A DNA stretch of 64,000 nt from Sympetrum striolatum (GCA_947579665.1 CANPUZ010000050.1:1054001-1118000); one strand, 5' to 3'. Shown: positions 21,548 to 34,680, counted from the first letter of the stretch. Made by a program: numbers and translations. The notes: generated from the letters alone by a model not told the origin.

Positions 21548-22043
21548 TACAGGATGTCAGGTTTAAACGTTTAATATTACAAAATGTAATAACTTGAGAG
21601 TTAATTAAGATATTTATTCGCGGTTTGTTTCTAGAAGTATGGTAATACACCTGTGTGCACCATTAGGAAGACATCTAATCCGTATTTTACTCCCTCCAAG
21701 TGTTTCGCAGGCGTTACATTTACAATAAATGAAGGAATTCAATGACACAGTTCTGGTAGATCACCAACTGGTGTCTGTGACACTTGATTCTGGATAAACA
21801 CCCACAGAAAAGTGGCCTCGTGTCTGGATTTCAAGTGGCAATCGATGGAATACCAATCAAGCGATTTGGGAACTAATTATCAAAAGAAATTCCATACATT
21901 TGTTGCATAATGGTGCGCCATAATCAGGCAAATATAGAAAGCATTTTGAGTGACAAGTAGAAGCAAACTGCTAATAAATATCTCAATTACTTCTCAAGTT
22001 ATCACATTTTGTGTTATTATATGTTTATCACGGACACCCTGTA
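21548..22043. mobile_element. MITE with ~75-bp TIRs and TA flanks
   Basis: The left end CAGGATGTCAGG and the right end (minus strand) CAGGGTGTCCGTG start long imperfect inverted repeats. Both continue through ACAAAATGTAATAACTTGAG-like and TTAATTAAGATATTTATT-like blocks. TA dinucleotides flank both ends. The interior, about 340 bases, encodes no transposase. TA target choice and CAGG ends fit the Tc1/mariner superfamily. A 78-codon frame at the right end (22009-22245) crosses the boundary and is not a gene. Confidence 0.75.
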
Positions 22044-23835
22044 TGTCATACTCTTTTTTCTCCCACAAAACCTGCTTAACAATCTACCAACACTCTTCGT
22101 ATACCTTTTATGTATTGTCTTAAACACCTTTCCTTTTTATCTTTGCTATGGTTTTTGGTTTGCAACATTTATTTACAGATATTTAGCTATTCAGTTGCTG
22201 AAATTATTCACTCGCAAATACTTTGTGAAGAATATCGCTCATTAGATCTTCTGTTATATAGTTATCATCGATTTAACCATTCTAAGATCTCATTTTTAGA
22301 AAGTGCTGAAAGACTTTATTGAAGCTGTGAAATGAGCATCAATTTCCGGTTTTATTTTGACGACTTTAGTCAAATACTATTAATTATATTTGTCCTCATA
22401 AATGAGATTATTCATGAAAATTGTGAGTGCACAATGAATTTGCTTTATTTTGTATAGTTACGGACGTTGTAGTTGAAATGACGTTTCTCTGCTAAACATT
22501 CGCTGCAATAATTCAAGGGAACTCGGGGAAAGAACAAGGAACCTAGTTGAAAATTCGTTTTGAAGGCACAAAAGGGTTAATAAGGAAGGTGGATTTTTTC
22601 TGTGAACACAAGGTAGTTTTATAATTACAAAAATACAATTATATCGTAAGAAAACGTAGGGCCAATAGTTTTATTTTATTTATAAAAAAAATTATTGTCG
22701 TTTTGCCCGTTATATCCCGGCTACAGAATGGGGTGGTAAAGCTAAGTAACTACAATAGCAATTAAAACAAGTGCAATTGCACAAAAGATAAGGTTACTCT
22801 ATATTTATCTTATTTTAAGTTACTTTAAAGGTTTAACTACAGTTTTCATTGGACGTGTCCTTTTTTAAAGCCTATTCGCAAAATTCAAACCCTAGGACAG
22901 CCTCATCAGCTACTTTTTAGAATCCCAAGGCTCTTACAGTATACGTTGCTTCGGGTTTGCCAACAGATAGAATTGGAGTAGTCTCTTAAGAAATATATCC
23001 GAAATCCATAGTAGCTAACAACGTTGCGGGGTGGTACTACCCCATTCTACATTCAAGTGAGGGAGGTAAAGTCACTCTTGGAAGATACGTATACAAACGT
23101 TTAAAATAAGAAAGCAAAGACAATTAAACGTACTTTAAGAATTCACTAACCATATTTTAAATGGAATCAGGTATGCATTTCATTCCTTGGTTACAAATAC
23201 CTCAAAAGTTCAAATTCGATAGCGAAAAAATCTCACAACGGAAACCTCGCACAATAACGCTCGAGAAAACCAGACCAACACGGATGCCGTAGTTGAAGTG
23301 TAATTTAGTCATACTGAATGCGTGAATTAATGGTAAAAGAATAAATTGATGGAAGGCTTACCTTCTGCAGACGATGCTTGAAGAGGAAGCACAATGGAAT
23401 CCTCGGTAAGAAGTCTCAATTGCCCTTTCGGTGATCCGCAAGCAATTGGGGTACTGACTCCAATGTTTCTCCTGTCAATGAGGACTCTTCTATCGCCAAC
23501 ACGCCTTTTATACGGTGCTCGCCGTATCGATGGACACCTGTTATCTCGCTTCGGAGAATTCCTTCAGATAAGCTGCGTTTCCGAAAATCTGCTCGGATCC
23601 GAATTGCGCCATGGCAACGAAGAAAAATGTTAATGCGTCCAATAGATATTCTAAATACTAACTAATAAGTACGACAAAGATCAAGAGCCAATTACGCGTC
23701 TTACTCGTTTGTTATTAGCAGTAAAATTTTATTATGGAGTAATTAATTAAGCATATGGATGATACAAATTTCAAGTCGATACAATATCGGAGTAGGTCCT
23801 CAAACTTAATTCTGTGTTCCCCACTTGAAATATTT
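22044..23835. other. Non-coding interval with short inverted repeat
   Basis: No gene is supported. TACAGAATGGGGTGGTA at about 22721-22737 is matched inverted by TACTACCCCATTCTAC at about 23035-23050. The latter lies within its own small palindrome GGGGTGGTACTACCCC. This pair could be the ends of a ~330-bp element, but no target-site duplication was clear. Confidence 0.4.
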
Positions 23836-24633
23836 GGTAGAATACGAATTGTGCCCCAGCGTCGAGCCAATGATTATAAGGTACGAGATATAGTGTTTAT
23901 GAAACATTCATTACTTCGGTTCACATGCCTCGCCATATAATTTCCACCTTCTAGGTAAATGAATCATAATTTATTTTAAAAGTAGAGTCGCCTAGTGTCG
24001 AACCCAAGGCCTTTTGGAAGTTAAACCTATTTCTAAAGACCTGGTAGGAATAAAACTTATTTTATCGAAAGTTTGAAGCCGATATCCTGCCGGAAGGAAC
24101 CTAAAATAGGATTCTATTATCTCCATTTGCAATGTACAGTGGAATTTAAATTGCGCTCTGGAATCGAACCAAGGATCATCAGGGAAACGATGAACAGCGT
24201 ATATAAAATATATATCTCTATTCACATGCCGGGTTTTAAAGTTTCCATATTATCGGGAAGGGTTTCAAAAAATATAAAAATCGTCGCAATTATTTTAAAT
24301 AGGTGAATATTTGGATTAACCTAGCGCCGAACCAATGATGACCCTCGGAGATATCTTTGAAGTTCTCTTTGGAAATATACATCTTCCAGCGATCCCTCGA
24401 ATTTCAACAATCTCATTTGCCTGGTAGTGCCTCAAAAACAATCCTGAAATCCCCGTAAAGACCCTTTTTGGAAAAATGGGAATCTGGGGCCTTCTGGAAT
24501 CGAACCCATGATCCTGAGGTTCAAAATCGCATTTTTTAGCGGTTACACGCCATGGCCAATACGCCGTAAAAAGTTCAAGCAAGTGGCGCTTCCGGAACAC
24601 GGTTGGAATTTTGATCGCCTATATATGTATGGG
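23836..24633 (-). repeat. Modular repeat array, ~165-bp units
   Basis: Motifs at about 23860, 23995, 24163, 24328 and 24494 (GTGTCGAACCCAAGGCC, GGAATCGAACCAAGGATC and GGAATCGAACCCATGATCC among them) are spaced 135-170 bases apart. The last units match 11855-12000 and 13040-13200 closely. The array is interrupted at 24634 by an insertion and resumes at 25289. Confidence 0.75.
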
Positions 24634-25288
24634 TAGAGGTGTTTGTTTTTCGCACAAAGCGATAAAAACAACAAATAACGCGAATTTTTGCCGATTTAGC
24701 TAAATAACGCTCATTTAGACAGTTTTAATAAGCAGCACGGATTTTGGTGAATTTCGCTTTATTTGTCGTTTTAAAAAGAGGAAAATGTAATTTTGGTATG
24801 ATTTAAATAAATGTAAAATATGTAATTGTATTTTTGTCATATTTTTGATCTCTCATGACATCTTTGCTTACGCGAATTCATCCTTGATCTTTTGCAATAA
24901 ATTCACAAAACTTTCTTTCCATTATCACAAAATCTCGCGAAATTCCACGAAGAATTATGTTTTGTTTTTCCCAACATATATCGTGTATGTTTTCAATGAA
25001 AATATCCTGTTTTGTTTATTTGCAGCTCTGAAAGCATTTTCCTAAGGTGTAAACAGCACAGATTTAAATAAATTTAATTTATTATTTTGTATAGTTTACA
25101 GTTATAATATTTCGGATTCTTTTAATGTTTATGCTAAAGTGTGCCTCATATTATTCCTTTGCTTAAATGAGACTGTGAAAATCATTAACTCCAAATTTCG
25201 GAAACATAATAAAAATTATAAAACATCGCAATTTGGTTTTCAAATCAACAAATTTCAGAACAAATTGAAACATTTTCAAACACCTCTA
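24634..25288. mobile_element. hAT-type MITE inserted in a module
   Basis: The ends are TAGAGGTGTTTG and, inverted, CAAACACCTCTA. The 8-bp flanks TGTATGGG and TGAATAGG match at 6 of 8 positions, as expected for an old hAT target-site duplication. Removing the 655 bases joins the flanking module into the form TATGGGTATATCCGG-like that is seen uninterrupted at about 13170. The interior has no transposase. Confidence 0.75.
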
Positions 25289-25335
25289 TGAATAGGTATA
25301 TACGGAGAAACGTCTATATATGATAGATATCTCAG
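25289..25335 (-). repeat. Module end resumed after MITE
   Basis: GGTATATACGGAGAAACGTC continues the 23.8-kb array, matching the array end GGTATATCCGGAGAAGC near 13176. Confidence 0.6.
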
Positions 25336-25632
25336 CTAAGGTACTGTTTGGTTCCAGGAAAGTAGATGTAAGATTTAATCTATTTTTCGTATTCTCACAT
25401 GAAAGTGAAAATTCCCAAAATTTTGTTTTTACGGCACTCGTCCCAAGCTTCAATGATAAATATTTATTTATATTTGCGTTGGGAATAGCTGCTGATAGGT
25501 TTTACATTCCACCCATCTGAGCCTTCCTTTTATCCAATTGACACACGAATGGTAGTGATATTGTGTGCGAGGCGTCTATTCCATAATAATGTGCAAGTAT
25601 CATAGTTTTCATTTTATTGTTCGTGACTGCAA

Positions 25633-27126
25633 CCCTTAATTAGTCTGGTCAAAGTTACGTAATTATTCGCGTGGGGTGAAAATTACCCCAAAATTCTCTG
25701 AATTTTTAAGACCTCTTTCAAACGTAAATCAACTGATTCAATTCATCATAGTTTATAAATAATTATTAAAAAAAAATTAATGTAAATTTTTGAACAAAAT
25801 ATATTTTTCCATTAATTATCAATTCAATAAAATGTTTATACGTATACCAAAATTGAAGTTACATATATAATTATGATTTATCCTGTTATCTGTTAATATT
25901 AATCTTTTGGAATGTGCAGTAGTAGGTTTATTATTTTGATATCTTTAGCAAAATTACAATTTGTTTTAAATGCCATCTGTCGGAAAATAATGAAAATTAA
26001 TTTCACTCCTTTCGGAAAAAAGTCAAAATTTGGGGAAAAATAAATTTTCGAATTTTTTTATGAAAGTTTAAGTTAAGGCGTCTTTGATTGTGAAAAAAAA
26101 ACGAAAAGTGATACTTTGAAAATCGTGGAACCAATCCTTATCAGTGTTACAAACCGATAAAAGTGTTGCTTAAAAAAATATTTATTTATCAGGCGAAATA
26201 TTTGGCTTACAAATCGTATTTTAAACAATTTGTTCCTAATTAACATTTCTAAACCTATGCCCAGCCTAATAAGGAATGGTAGAATGGAATAATTTACGTG
26301 GAAAAGTTTTAGAACCTTTCCCCCCTTCTTATAATATATTTAGGAATAAAATTAAAAGGGTTTAGTGATTTTGTTGTAATGTTGCGATTTTTATAATATT
26401 GCAATCTGTAATATTTTAAATTATGTATGATTCTTGTAAATTTTGAAGAATTTTGTATATTGTATAATTATATATATACTGCCTTTCCTCCCGACTAGGG
26501 TGAATACCAGGCAGATTATGTAATATCCTTCCCCCCCACGATATGACTACCACCTGTGCCTATTTAAGGTTTTGATTACTAAATAAATATCTTCACATAG
26601 CAGGGGTACCAACGATTAATAACAAATTATACAATAGGTTTTATTGCGTAGCTCTTTGTTTCTATACTGGAAATAACTCAGATTTGCTCGGTGAGCATTA
26701 GTAAAGCATTTCGTGATCTCTAGGAGCATTTTTAACATTTTAGATGCATTCGAAAAATATTCGGTAAAATCTTTAAAATATTCGTGAATAATTAAGATTT
26801 GGAAATAAATATGTTTCACTTGGTATGCATGACATGGTGTACATTAATTTTGTTTTACTTAGCAATGACTTAGTTCTAAGTATAGGCGCTTAAAAGTTAT
26901 TAAATAACTTAGATAATTATTTGAATTCATTTTTCTAAACTTCGTAACACTGCTCAAATTGTATACTTTTTATTGCTTGAAGTTGACGAAATTCTCAGTT
27001 AATCATAAAATAGCGAACATCTTTACAAAACGAAGAATTGGTTGAAATATTTTAATTAGTGTGTGTGTGTTTACGAAGTAAATACGGAGCCTGGGGTCAT
27101 ATCGACCCCGCGCGATTAATTAAGGG
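25633..27126. mobile_element. Possible piggyBac-type non-autonomous element
   Basis: The left end reads CCCTTAATTA and then CGCGTGGGGT and ACCCC. The right end, on the minus strand, reads CCCTTAATTAATCGCGCGGG and then GTCGATATGACCCC. The right end is followed by TTAA, the piggyBac target. The left flank is GCAA, which would have to be a mutated TTAA. Each end carries a subterminal palindrome around GGGGT..ACCCC. There is no coding sequence inside. The terminal match is short, so the call is tentative. Confidence 0.45.
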
Positions 27127-28330
27127 TTAATTAGAGTTTCACATCTTTAATGAAACCCTTTTATTTTTCAAAAGATGGTGAATTTTCCCCGTGTTATATC
27201 AATCTCAATTCCTCTACATTCTTTTGACAAAGTATTCGAGGCAAAGATTCTCAACTCTAACTACGATTCTAAATTGAATGAGAGGAGGTAAGGAAAATGA
27301 CGCGTATTCATTGACTCGTATTATAAATGGTACGTACATGGATGTAGTACGTTTCGTATGGGTTCAAGTGCATCAAAATTAAATTTTAAAAGCACTAAGC
27401 GACTTACAAATAAATGGAACTTATTAATTTTCCCTAAATTTGATATTTATTTCCCCTTACGTGTGTGTTTATGGCAACTTATGTTTATAAATACCACAAT
27501 GTTTGTTTGAATTAATTTGATCTGTTTCGCTGTTAGTCATTGTGCTTCAAGATACGAAATAACTGAACTGCCAATTCATTCTCAGCGGAGAAATTAGCTC
27601 ATTTGAAACAAATATAAACCACGTTACTATAATTATCCGCAAAACGTCATCCACCTTGTTCAAACAGTCTGAAATGTGGTGTTCTCACGGAGTCGAGTAC
27701 ACGACCACCTCTGCACTCGACCAAGTGAGAATGCACGACTCCTCAAGGCCGCGATGGATTATGAACGACCGGGTCAGTCGAGTGTCGTTTTCGAAGTTGA
27801 TGCAATCGTGGATTTTTGAGCTTAATTACGATCAATTGATGAAGACTGAATAAATACCACGAGGTATCTCTTAAACGAGTTTGCATTTTTAGGGCCTCTT
27901 TACATCGCGTCGTTTTCAGATTTTCATAGATTTAGTTCAACAAATTTAATAGTTAACCTGGAATTATTTTTCTTCGCCACCACCAAGTAATAATGGAGAA
28001 TTACGATATTTTTCTTGCCTCGGATAAGATAGGATAACATACCAAAAGGTGTTCAAATATTGAGATAAGAGTCCCAATTGAGATCAGGCCATTTGGTCGG
28101 AGATTTCGCAAGAGTCGTTATTTCGAGGAAAAGTGAACTGCGGAATCTTTGGAATTAATCTCTGCCCATATATGCATCACGTACCATCAAAGGAGACCAC
28201 TCATCTGTCAATCACTGAATTATCTATAGCAAACGGAGATATTATTTTGCGATAAGATTAAGTGTTTGCTCTTTCTGCACGCTGGCAATAGCACGCCAAA
28301 TTGACATTGCATCATTTTCAGTATAAAATG
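27127..28330. other. Non-coding interval with module fragment
   Basis: No gene is supported. At about 27560-27605 the block CATTCTCAGCGGAGAAATTA matches the end block of the module arrays near 13215. A mildly GC-richer stretch lies at 27650-27800 without a convincing coding frame. Confidence 0.4.
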
Positions 28331-28665
28331 CTCAGGGCCATTTTTAGGCGTACGCGGTCGCGTAGGGCCCCGTCAACTTATGGGCCCCGCCGCCAAGCCG
28401 TAAAAAAGACATAAAACATTTCAATAATTAAAACTCTTACTACACAAATAGAATTGAAAACATAATTAATTCAATTTGAGTACCATATTATGATATTTCA
28501 ACGTTATATTTCGCTAGCCTCACACGTAACGAATTTCAAACGAAGTGGTTATTCAACCGTCTTTGGAACGGTGCAATTGCATTGGATCATTAAACTGCAA
28601 TGTTACCAGTTTGCCTGGGGTCTATAGGGCCCCATACAATAATGATCTGTAGGGCCCCCAATAGA
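28331..28665. repeat. GGGCCC-rich dispersed repeat, hAT-like start
   Basis: It begins CAGGGCCATTTTTAGGCGTA and continues with GTCGCGTAGGGCCCCG and TGGGCCCCGCCG. Near 28625-28662 it has TAGGGCCCCATAC and TAGGGCCCCCAATAG. The CAGGG start and GC-rich motifs in AT-rich DNA resemble a hAT or similar non-autonomous element. I could not find the matching opposite terminus. Confidence 0.4.
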
Positions 28666-30020
28666 ATACATCAATAACGAAGCACTGTGTGAATATTAAA
28701 AATTAAAAGTCGTAGTCCTTATATAGTGCATTTTGGCGGTTTTAGTGATTTTTGTTAATTTTCAGGCATTTTGCGTGAACTTGCATAATATATAATTTAT
28801 GATTTTTTCCCTTATTTTAAGAATTCAATACTCGAAAAATTGTTTTATTTTGACCCAGCCTATGGTACTCGCGTGTTATCGTCAGTTAATTGAAATAGTT
28901 CACTAAAATAACTACGGAACCATAACTAAAGAGGAATACCTAAATCAGTAATCTTTATTTAATAATACATCACAACTTACTGTATGATATTGTTGATAGC
29001 ATATTCTCCAACGTTTAATAGGTCTTGAGAAGGTGTTGATTTTCAGTTGAAAGACTACAGTGGATTTTCACGAATACCAAATTTATGGTTCATCGTTGTA
29101 TGTTTAAGGTTTTAGGCAGTCCCTGCGAAAAAATATTTAATTTTTTTTCCTCGCTAGATGAAACGATACTCCTCTTACAAAAGTTAGTTCCAAAAGTTAA
29201 ATTCTATTGCGACTTTTTTAATCTGTACCGGAAAAATGGAGACTATGAAGGTGTTGAAGGATGACACTCTGGTGCTTTGATTTCCTTTGACCACAGCCTG
29301 TTTAATTAAACGCACCATCGTGATGGTCGCAAGACACTTTTGATTCCCCAGCATAGAACTGAAATTTATCCATAAATGTAGTTTGCAGTCACAGCTTTGG
29401 AACACAATTCCACAAGGAATAGAAAACTTCCATCTTTAGCTTTAAGAATAAAGGAACACAATCATCTCTTTGACGCCCAAACTCAATAGCACAACTCCTT
29501 CACCCCGCCCAGACCCCTTTTTAACCTTCAGAAAGTTTGTTTTCCGTCCCTACCTAATCCGCTGTTTTAACCCTCGAGCTCTCCAAATCGTCACGTCAGT
29601 ACTCGCGTTGAGTGGAATCGACCCGACATTTTCCAAAGGGGAAAATTGTCTCAAAATGTAATGAATACATTTTAATTCATTATGTCATATAATGGTTTAA
29701 CCTGGTTATTAAAATAAAATCAAATAAATATTTTCAAATAATTTTGATATTCTGTAAAAATTCGATATCACTGACGCCGACAATTTGGCTGATGAATTTG
29801 GAATATTGCGTATAAAAAATAAACTGTTTAAAACTAAAATAAAATTTAATATGTTAATGATAATTATTAATTAAATGAAATTTATATAATATCTCTAAAA
29901 ATTAAGGCGGAAACAAGGTCAAAAATGGAATATTTTACGTAAAGGTCTTTCATCTACCTGGCACTTCCGCTAAGAAGCATTTGTTTAAATAATTAAACTT
30001 CCATTTTCGATTTTGCAAAA
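28666..30020. other. Non-coding interval, nothing recognised
   Basis: This is AT-rich, with only short frames (60-73 codons) and no conserved motif. No element ends were identified. Confidence 0.45.
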
Positions 30021-30029
30021 TGCATGACT

Positions 30030-30420
30030 GGTTCAGAACATTCTAAAACTCAGCTACTACGAGAAAGAAGAAGTGAAAAAGCACTAATAATCGCTCTGAC
30101 ATCGCCTGAACTCGTAGTTCCTCTCTTATAGATTTTATCTGTCCTTGTACACCCCTTAACTGCCCGAAGAAATTTCATTTCAGAGGATCTGATTTAATAC
30201 TTTTTGTTTTGCTGTCCAACATTCTGATCCATAGTAGGGACTGCCATCACCTGTTAAAACTTAATTTGGGTTTCTTTTCTGGTTTTACCTTTTAAAGTTC
30301 TTCTTATTGTCCCGCTTATCCTCTGGAAGTTATTAATTCTATTTGTGATGTCTTTATCATCTTCATAAGTTAGATCACATCCTAAATATTGGAAATGTGT
30401 TACCCACCGCCGCAGTCGTG
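30030..30420 (-). pseudogene. Non-LTR retrotransposon RT C-terminal fragment
   Basis: On the minus strand, THFQYLGCDLTYEDDKDITN is followed by RINNFQRISGTIRRTLKGKT and RKETQIKF, then VMAVPT. After a frameshift come YGSECWTAKQKVLNQ, SSEMKFLRAVKGCTRTDKI and EELRVQAMSERLL. This is the familiar order of the RT C-terminal region of insect non-LTR elements (FkYLGc, KlkfykvmavPtllYGsEcW, aEMrfLRsvkGctR). Two or more frame breaks show it is dead. The clade is not resolved. Confidence 0.75.
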
Positions 30421-30843
30421 TGCGGGAGGAAAGAGAAAACTTCTCCTGGTGGGTCAGACTAGTCGCAGCTGGTAGTAAATAATCCGGGAAGACCTTTTTC
30501 CGATGCCCACGGTTATTGTTCGAGACTTTTGGTTGCTCCTCTAACATAAAAGCGATTGCCAATGATTTAATTGTTTAATAACGATCTTTGATTGAAATAG
30601 CTGTCCTATTTTTTCCCTTGCTGTTTGCTGAGTAAATTGATACCAAACAGCTAGTAGATACGTTGATATTTAACAATTTGGCTCATTTTTTTCAATTCCC
30701 TCAATGAAAAATTAAAGTAATAGTTCTACGAAATAAAATATAAGGTTGGTTAAAAAAATACGAAATAATTCTTTAATTAAGAAGAAAGATTTCTTTGAAA
30801 AGATTTATTTTCGATTTGGAAATCCTTCAAACAATGAAAATGT

Positions 30844-31155
30844 TTAAAACAATTTTAAATGCAAAGCGCTGTATTCACTTAAAACGTGTTTCTTTTCTCT
30901 TCCTTTCCCTTCCCACTGTGTTATTCTACAAGAAACAAGATTTTTGTGGTTTTTTATTCCAAGAGAATTCAGAATCTTCTCTATGAAATGCCTAGCAGTG
31001 AGTGAGTCTTTGGTGAGTTTTCTTTTGCTTCTCAATTTTCCCCGAATTCTACGCAGAGGCCGGAAGTCCTCAGGGAAGGGTTTTCCACATTTGGGACAAT
31101 GAACAAGATTTTGCCTCTCATTCGCAGGCAAGGCCATAAAATTTGGGAAGGCCAA
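30844..31155 (-). other. Short ORF with CxxC pair, unrecognised
   Basis: A frame of about 103 codons has HCPKCGKPFPEDFRPLRRIR near its N-terminal third and basic stretches (GKLRSKRKLTKDSL). The single CPKCGK pair resembles half of a zinc finger but has no partner pair, and no family is recognised. It may be a fragment of a mobile-element protein. Support as a real gene is weak. Confidence 0.25.
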
Positions 31156-31526
31156 GCAAGGAAGAGCAGGTCAAACCTTTAAATACGTTTCTCCCGCAGT
31201 TCTCTTAGGAAAACGTTTTTGTACGTTCCCCGCAGCCGATGGTCATCTTTGAGCCGTTGAAAATTGCCAGTTTGCGAGAGAGTTACTTTTTTGCTGTTAT
31301 TAAGCAATTTTTCTTCTTGTAGCTAATGAAATAACGGTAATAGGTTATGTGTAAGCAAATTGTATTACTAACCAGATGAATGAACGATTATAAGTTTTCA
31401 CATAGATATGAATCTGTAACTCAAACGGTTAGTTTTTTGTAAGGAAGCGACGAAAAAATGGCAGAGTTGCCTATATTGTAGTGTTTTCCTTTCCCTTTGT
31501 TGTCTCAGTAGAATTTAGCAAACCAT

Positions 31527-31720
31527 AGTAACCAAAATAAGAATCTTCATTCAATATGCTATGTTTTGGTGTTCATCTCCATTTCGTACGGCCATTATTT
31601 ATGATTTAATTCCGCGAAGGAAAAAAACGTCTGCAATCGATCAAAACGAACTTAACGTGTATATTTTATGAGAGAGACGATTCGAGTCGCCCACAGTCGA
31701 ACCAAGGATACTTCGGACAG
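31527..31720 (-). repeat. Modular repeat, ~300-bp type, partial
   Basis: AGTAACCAAAATAAGAATCT, then TTTTGGTGTTCATCTCC and ACAGTCGAACCAAGGATAC, match 2070-2250 in order. The 5' part of the module is missing. Confidence 0.7.
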
Positions 31721-31729
31721 ACAAACATC

Positions 31730-34595
31730 AATACGTAATACTCCATTGAATTTTTAATGACTCCCAATAATTCATAATCCTATCCTATTTAGGGAAATGC
31801 ATGAAATTAATGTTCTAAAATTTCTCCCATGCATTCCGTACGGTAGTTATAGACATCGGATACATAAATATGTATATAAACATATTACGATCATTATTAT
31901 GTAAGATTATTATTATTAATATAATCGAAGGCGATGCTGCGTCCGATGCCATTAATAAATTTGCTGATCTGCAAGCAAGATGATTTGAGGACCTTCTTAT
32001 CGCCAAGGCGCCTCTGCTCGTCGTATCGAGGCTCATCTAACTGCGGAAAGTGCTGAGATAAGCGAGAGATTGCATTCAATGAGAGGGATCCGAATTTCTA
32101 TCGATGATGCAAGCGATCGATTGAGTTCGTTTGCACGCGTGACTTCAAGGTGAACTTTTTTTGAGGCTTCCGAGATGCGTGGGTGCGGCTTAGATTCGCG
32201 ATGTGTATTATCGAGGAAAAAAAAGTTAACAAGGATCAATAATCCAGTGTCAGTCATCGTCTTTATCTTAAGCTATGGTCGTTTTTCTCGGAGCTTCTTC
32301 TTACCCAGCGAAAAATTTAATTTCGAAAAGGCATTTATTCTAGTTAGTTGATGTGTTCCTCTTAATTTTTTTAACTTATAGTTTTATAAATTCCTTCATT
32401 TTTTGATTTTTTTTCTTTCGATATCAATCAGAAAATGACATTTAACCTTCTTCCGTTTATTGCCAATTGATTTGGGTGCACCATTTGTAACAAATTAAAA
32501 TGTAATGCTTTCTGCCAGCTAGGTTTTCGGACCCAGCCGTAGATTAGGGTTTTGTTAATATTTTGAATATTGGACGTAACATCAAATATGAATGAGACGT
32601 AAAGGGGGTGAATTAATTTTAGAAACCGATTACGATCTAAAAACCTGGTCAAACATAATTTGAGAGGAAATTAGTGATACTGATCTTACTGTGTTCATCG
32701 TAGTCGAAAATTTGAAATGCATCTTAACATTGATCAAACCTAAATCTTAAACATTTTCTTACAAATTTTTGCGATCAATTCAGAAAGACAGGTAATTGGT
32801 ATATGATATCCATGCCAACTACATCTTATAAGCACCAATTACATGAACTGTTAGTCGGTACCGAATCTAAATTATATAACCGTAGATCTATTGATAGATG
32901 GAGGTATTAAATTAAATGTCAAGTTATCAGTAGCAGTGGTTTTTAATGGATCTGGAACTATAAACCTGCATTGATTTATGAATATCTTACTCCCAATAAT
33001 TTATAGTTCTGGATGTACTTAATCTACTTCTTTTCATAATCTAAATGTGTGCACGCGAATCCATAATTACGATTAATAGATTTCGAAATCATATGCCCCA
33101 AAAGAATTGAAGGTTTTAAAAGTTAATTTTTATTATATTGATCATAAAAAGTTATATTTAATTTTCCTGGAAGGATTCATGACTACTAAAATATAATTCA
33201 AACGTACCACCAAGTCAATTTGCAATTATCAATTCCGTGCACTTCAATTCAAGATAATGACTGTTCACGATATGTAGCTCCTTCGAAAGTATTCAACCAA
33301 AATTCAAGAATAGATATCGATTCAATTATTACTAATTTGATAAACTTTGTGTAAAGGGAGGCAAATAGCTGGAATAGAAATACACCTTTAAAGCCATAGG
33401 AAGACAAATGATAGTTGTAAAAGTGTCTTTCGAGAATACAGGAAGAACCGCTAACTAAAATGCCAACTTACTTAGAAAACTTTAAATCTTAAACATCCTT
33501 CTTGATGTCTGCGGTGTACCTACTGTCGTCTATTCTTCTTTGATTATGGCTCTGTTGCATTCATCGATGGAATGGAATCAACCGTCCTTTTTCTTTCTTT
33601 GTAAGTTTCACACTTCTCGTATAAGCAGTGGTATCTGTTCATTCATTGATTATTTACTTTCTTTTGGAGCTTGTTTTTCTACAATATATTCATTTTTTGA
33701 GTTAGACGGTTCGTCTGCTGTAAATATTTAAGAGACACTGAGTTAGTGACGCACTTCATTTGCACCTCATAACATTTTCTTTCTACTAAAACAAGGATCC
33801 CTTTTACACTATCGTTAGTTAGAGATTAAATGAAAAAATCACGTTTTTTAATATTAAATAATAGACATGGCATGTAGTTTATAAAGGCTTAATTTACTTT
33901 GAACATGCCAAAATTACGTCGCTAACTTTGCTTGCATACCTGGGTTTTAGGAGGATCCTACGGTTTCTCTTTTATTTCTCAACTCTTCGGGTTTCTCAAA
34001 CTATATCTCGGCACGTTTTATTTATTAACTTAACAGGAGTAAAAATAAGGAAATGTTAAATATATTATTCATGAATGTGCTTCAGTTACTTAACTGGAAA
34101 CATATAGCTCGCATGCAATATCCAAGTGTGGTATTTTTCTGTATCAAGTCTATGTCCATTCAAACATTCAACACAATTAGATACTTCATTGGTTTTTTAA
34201 TTTTCATTCAGCACGCTTGATTCATAAATTACGTCGAATTGATATTCCTTTATGAGACGTTTTTGAAATATTTTAGAGGAATTCAAAACCTAAAGGAGGT
34301 ATTTTTAGACATTTATTCGTTGAAGAACGTTCACATAGCGTTACTTTCTTTTGAAAGCAATTTAATCTTGATTGTATCCTGTCGAATATTTAATAAATTC
34401 GAATATAAATTTAATATTTAATAATTGAGAGTGATGTAGACAACCACATCGTCCATTTTTATTTACATTGAGATGAATCGTGCGGTGTGTTTTTTCAAAT
34501 TTCAATCTCTTTCCCTCTTTTGTGAAAACATAGTGCAGTTTTTATTCTTTCTGGAATGGACAAAGATTTTAGCTTTCCTTCTCCATATTAACTTT
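31730..34595. other. Non-coding interval, no supported gene
   Basis: A slightly GC-richer stretch at 31900-32270 has short minus-strand frames with no convincing homology. The rest is AT-rich with no RNA gene, transposon end or long frame. Confidence 0.45.
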
Positions 34596-34598
34596 AAC

Positions 34599-34680
34599 TA
34601 TGCCAAATCTCAAACTCCACCGTTCGCACAATATCCTTAAAAAGGGATCCGTTTTCTCTTCACGAATTAATACATAGATA
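34599..34680. repeat. Dispersed repeat segment shared with 2.3 kb
   Basis: TGCCAAATCTCAAACTCCAC, then CACAATATCCTTAAAAAGGG and TTTTCTCTTCACGAATTAAT, match 2296-2380 with a few changes. Here it lacks the preceding module. Confidence 0.65.

Noticed and set aside
32033..32257. RT-like peptide on the minus strand (SEASKKVHLEVTRANELNRS)
   Set aside because: Similarity to an RT segment is confined to a few residues and no flanking RT block follows.
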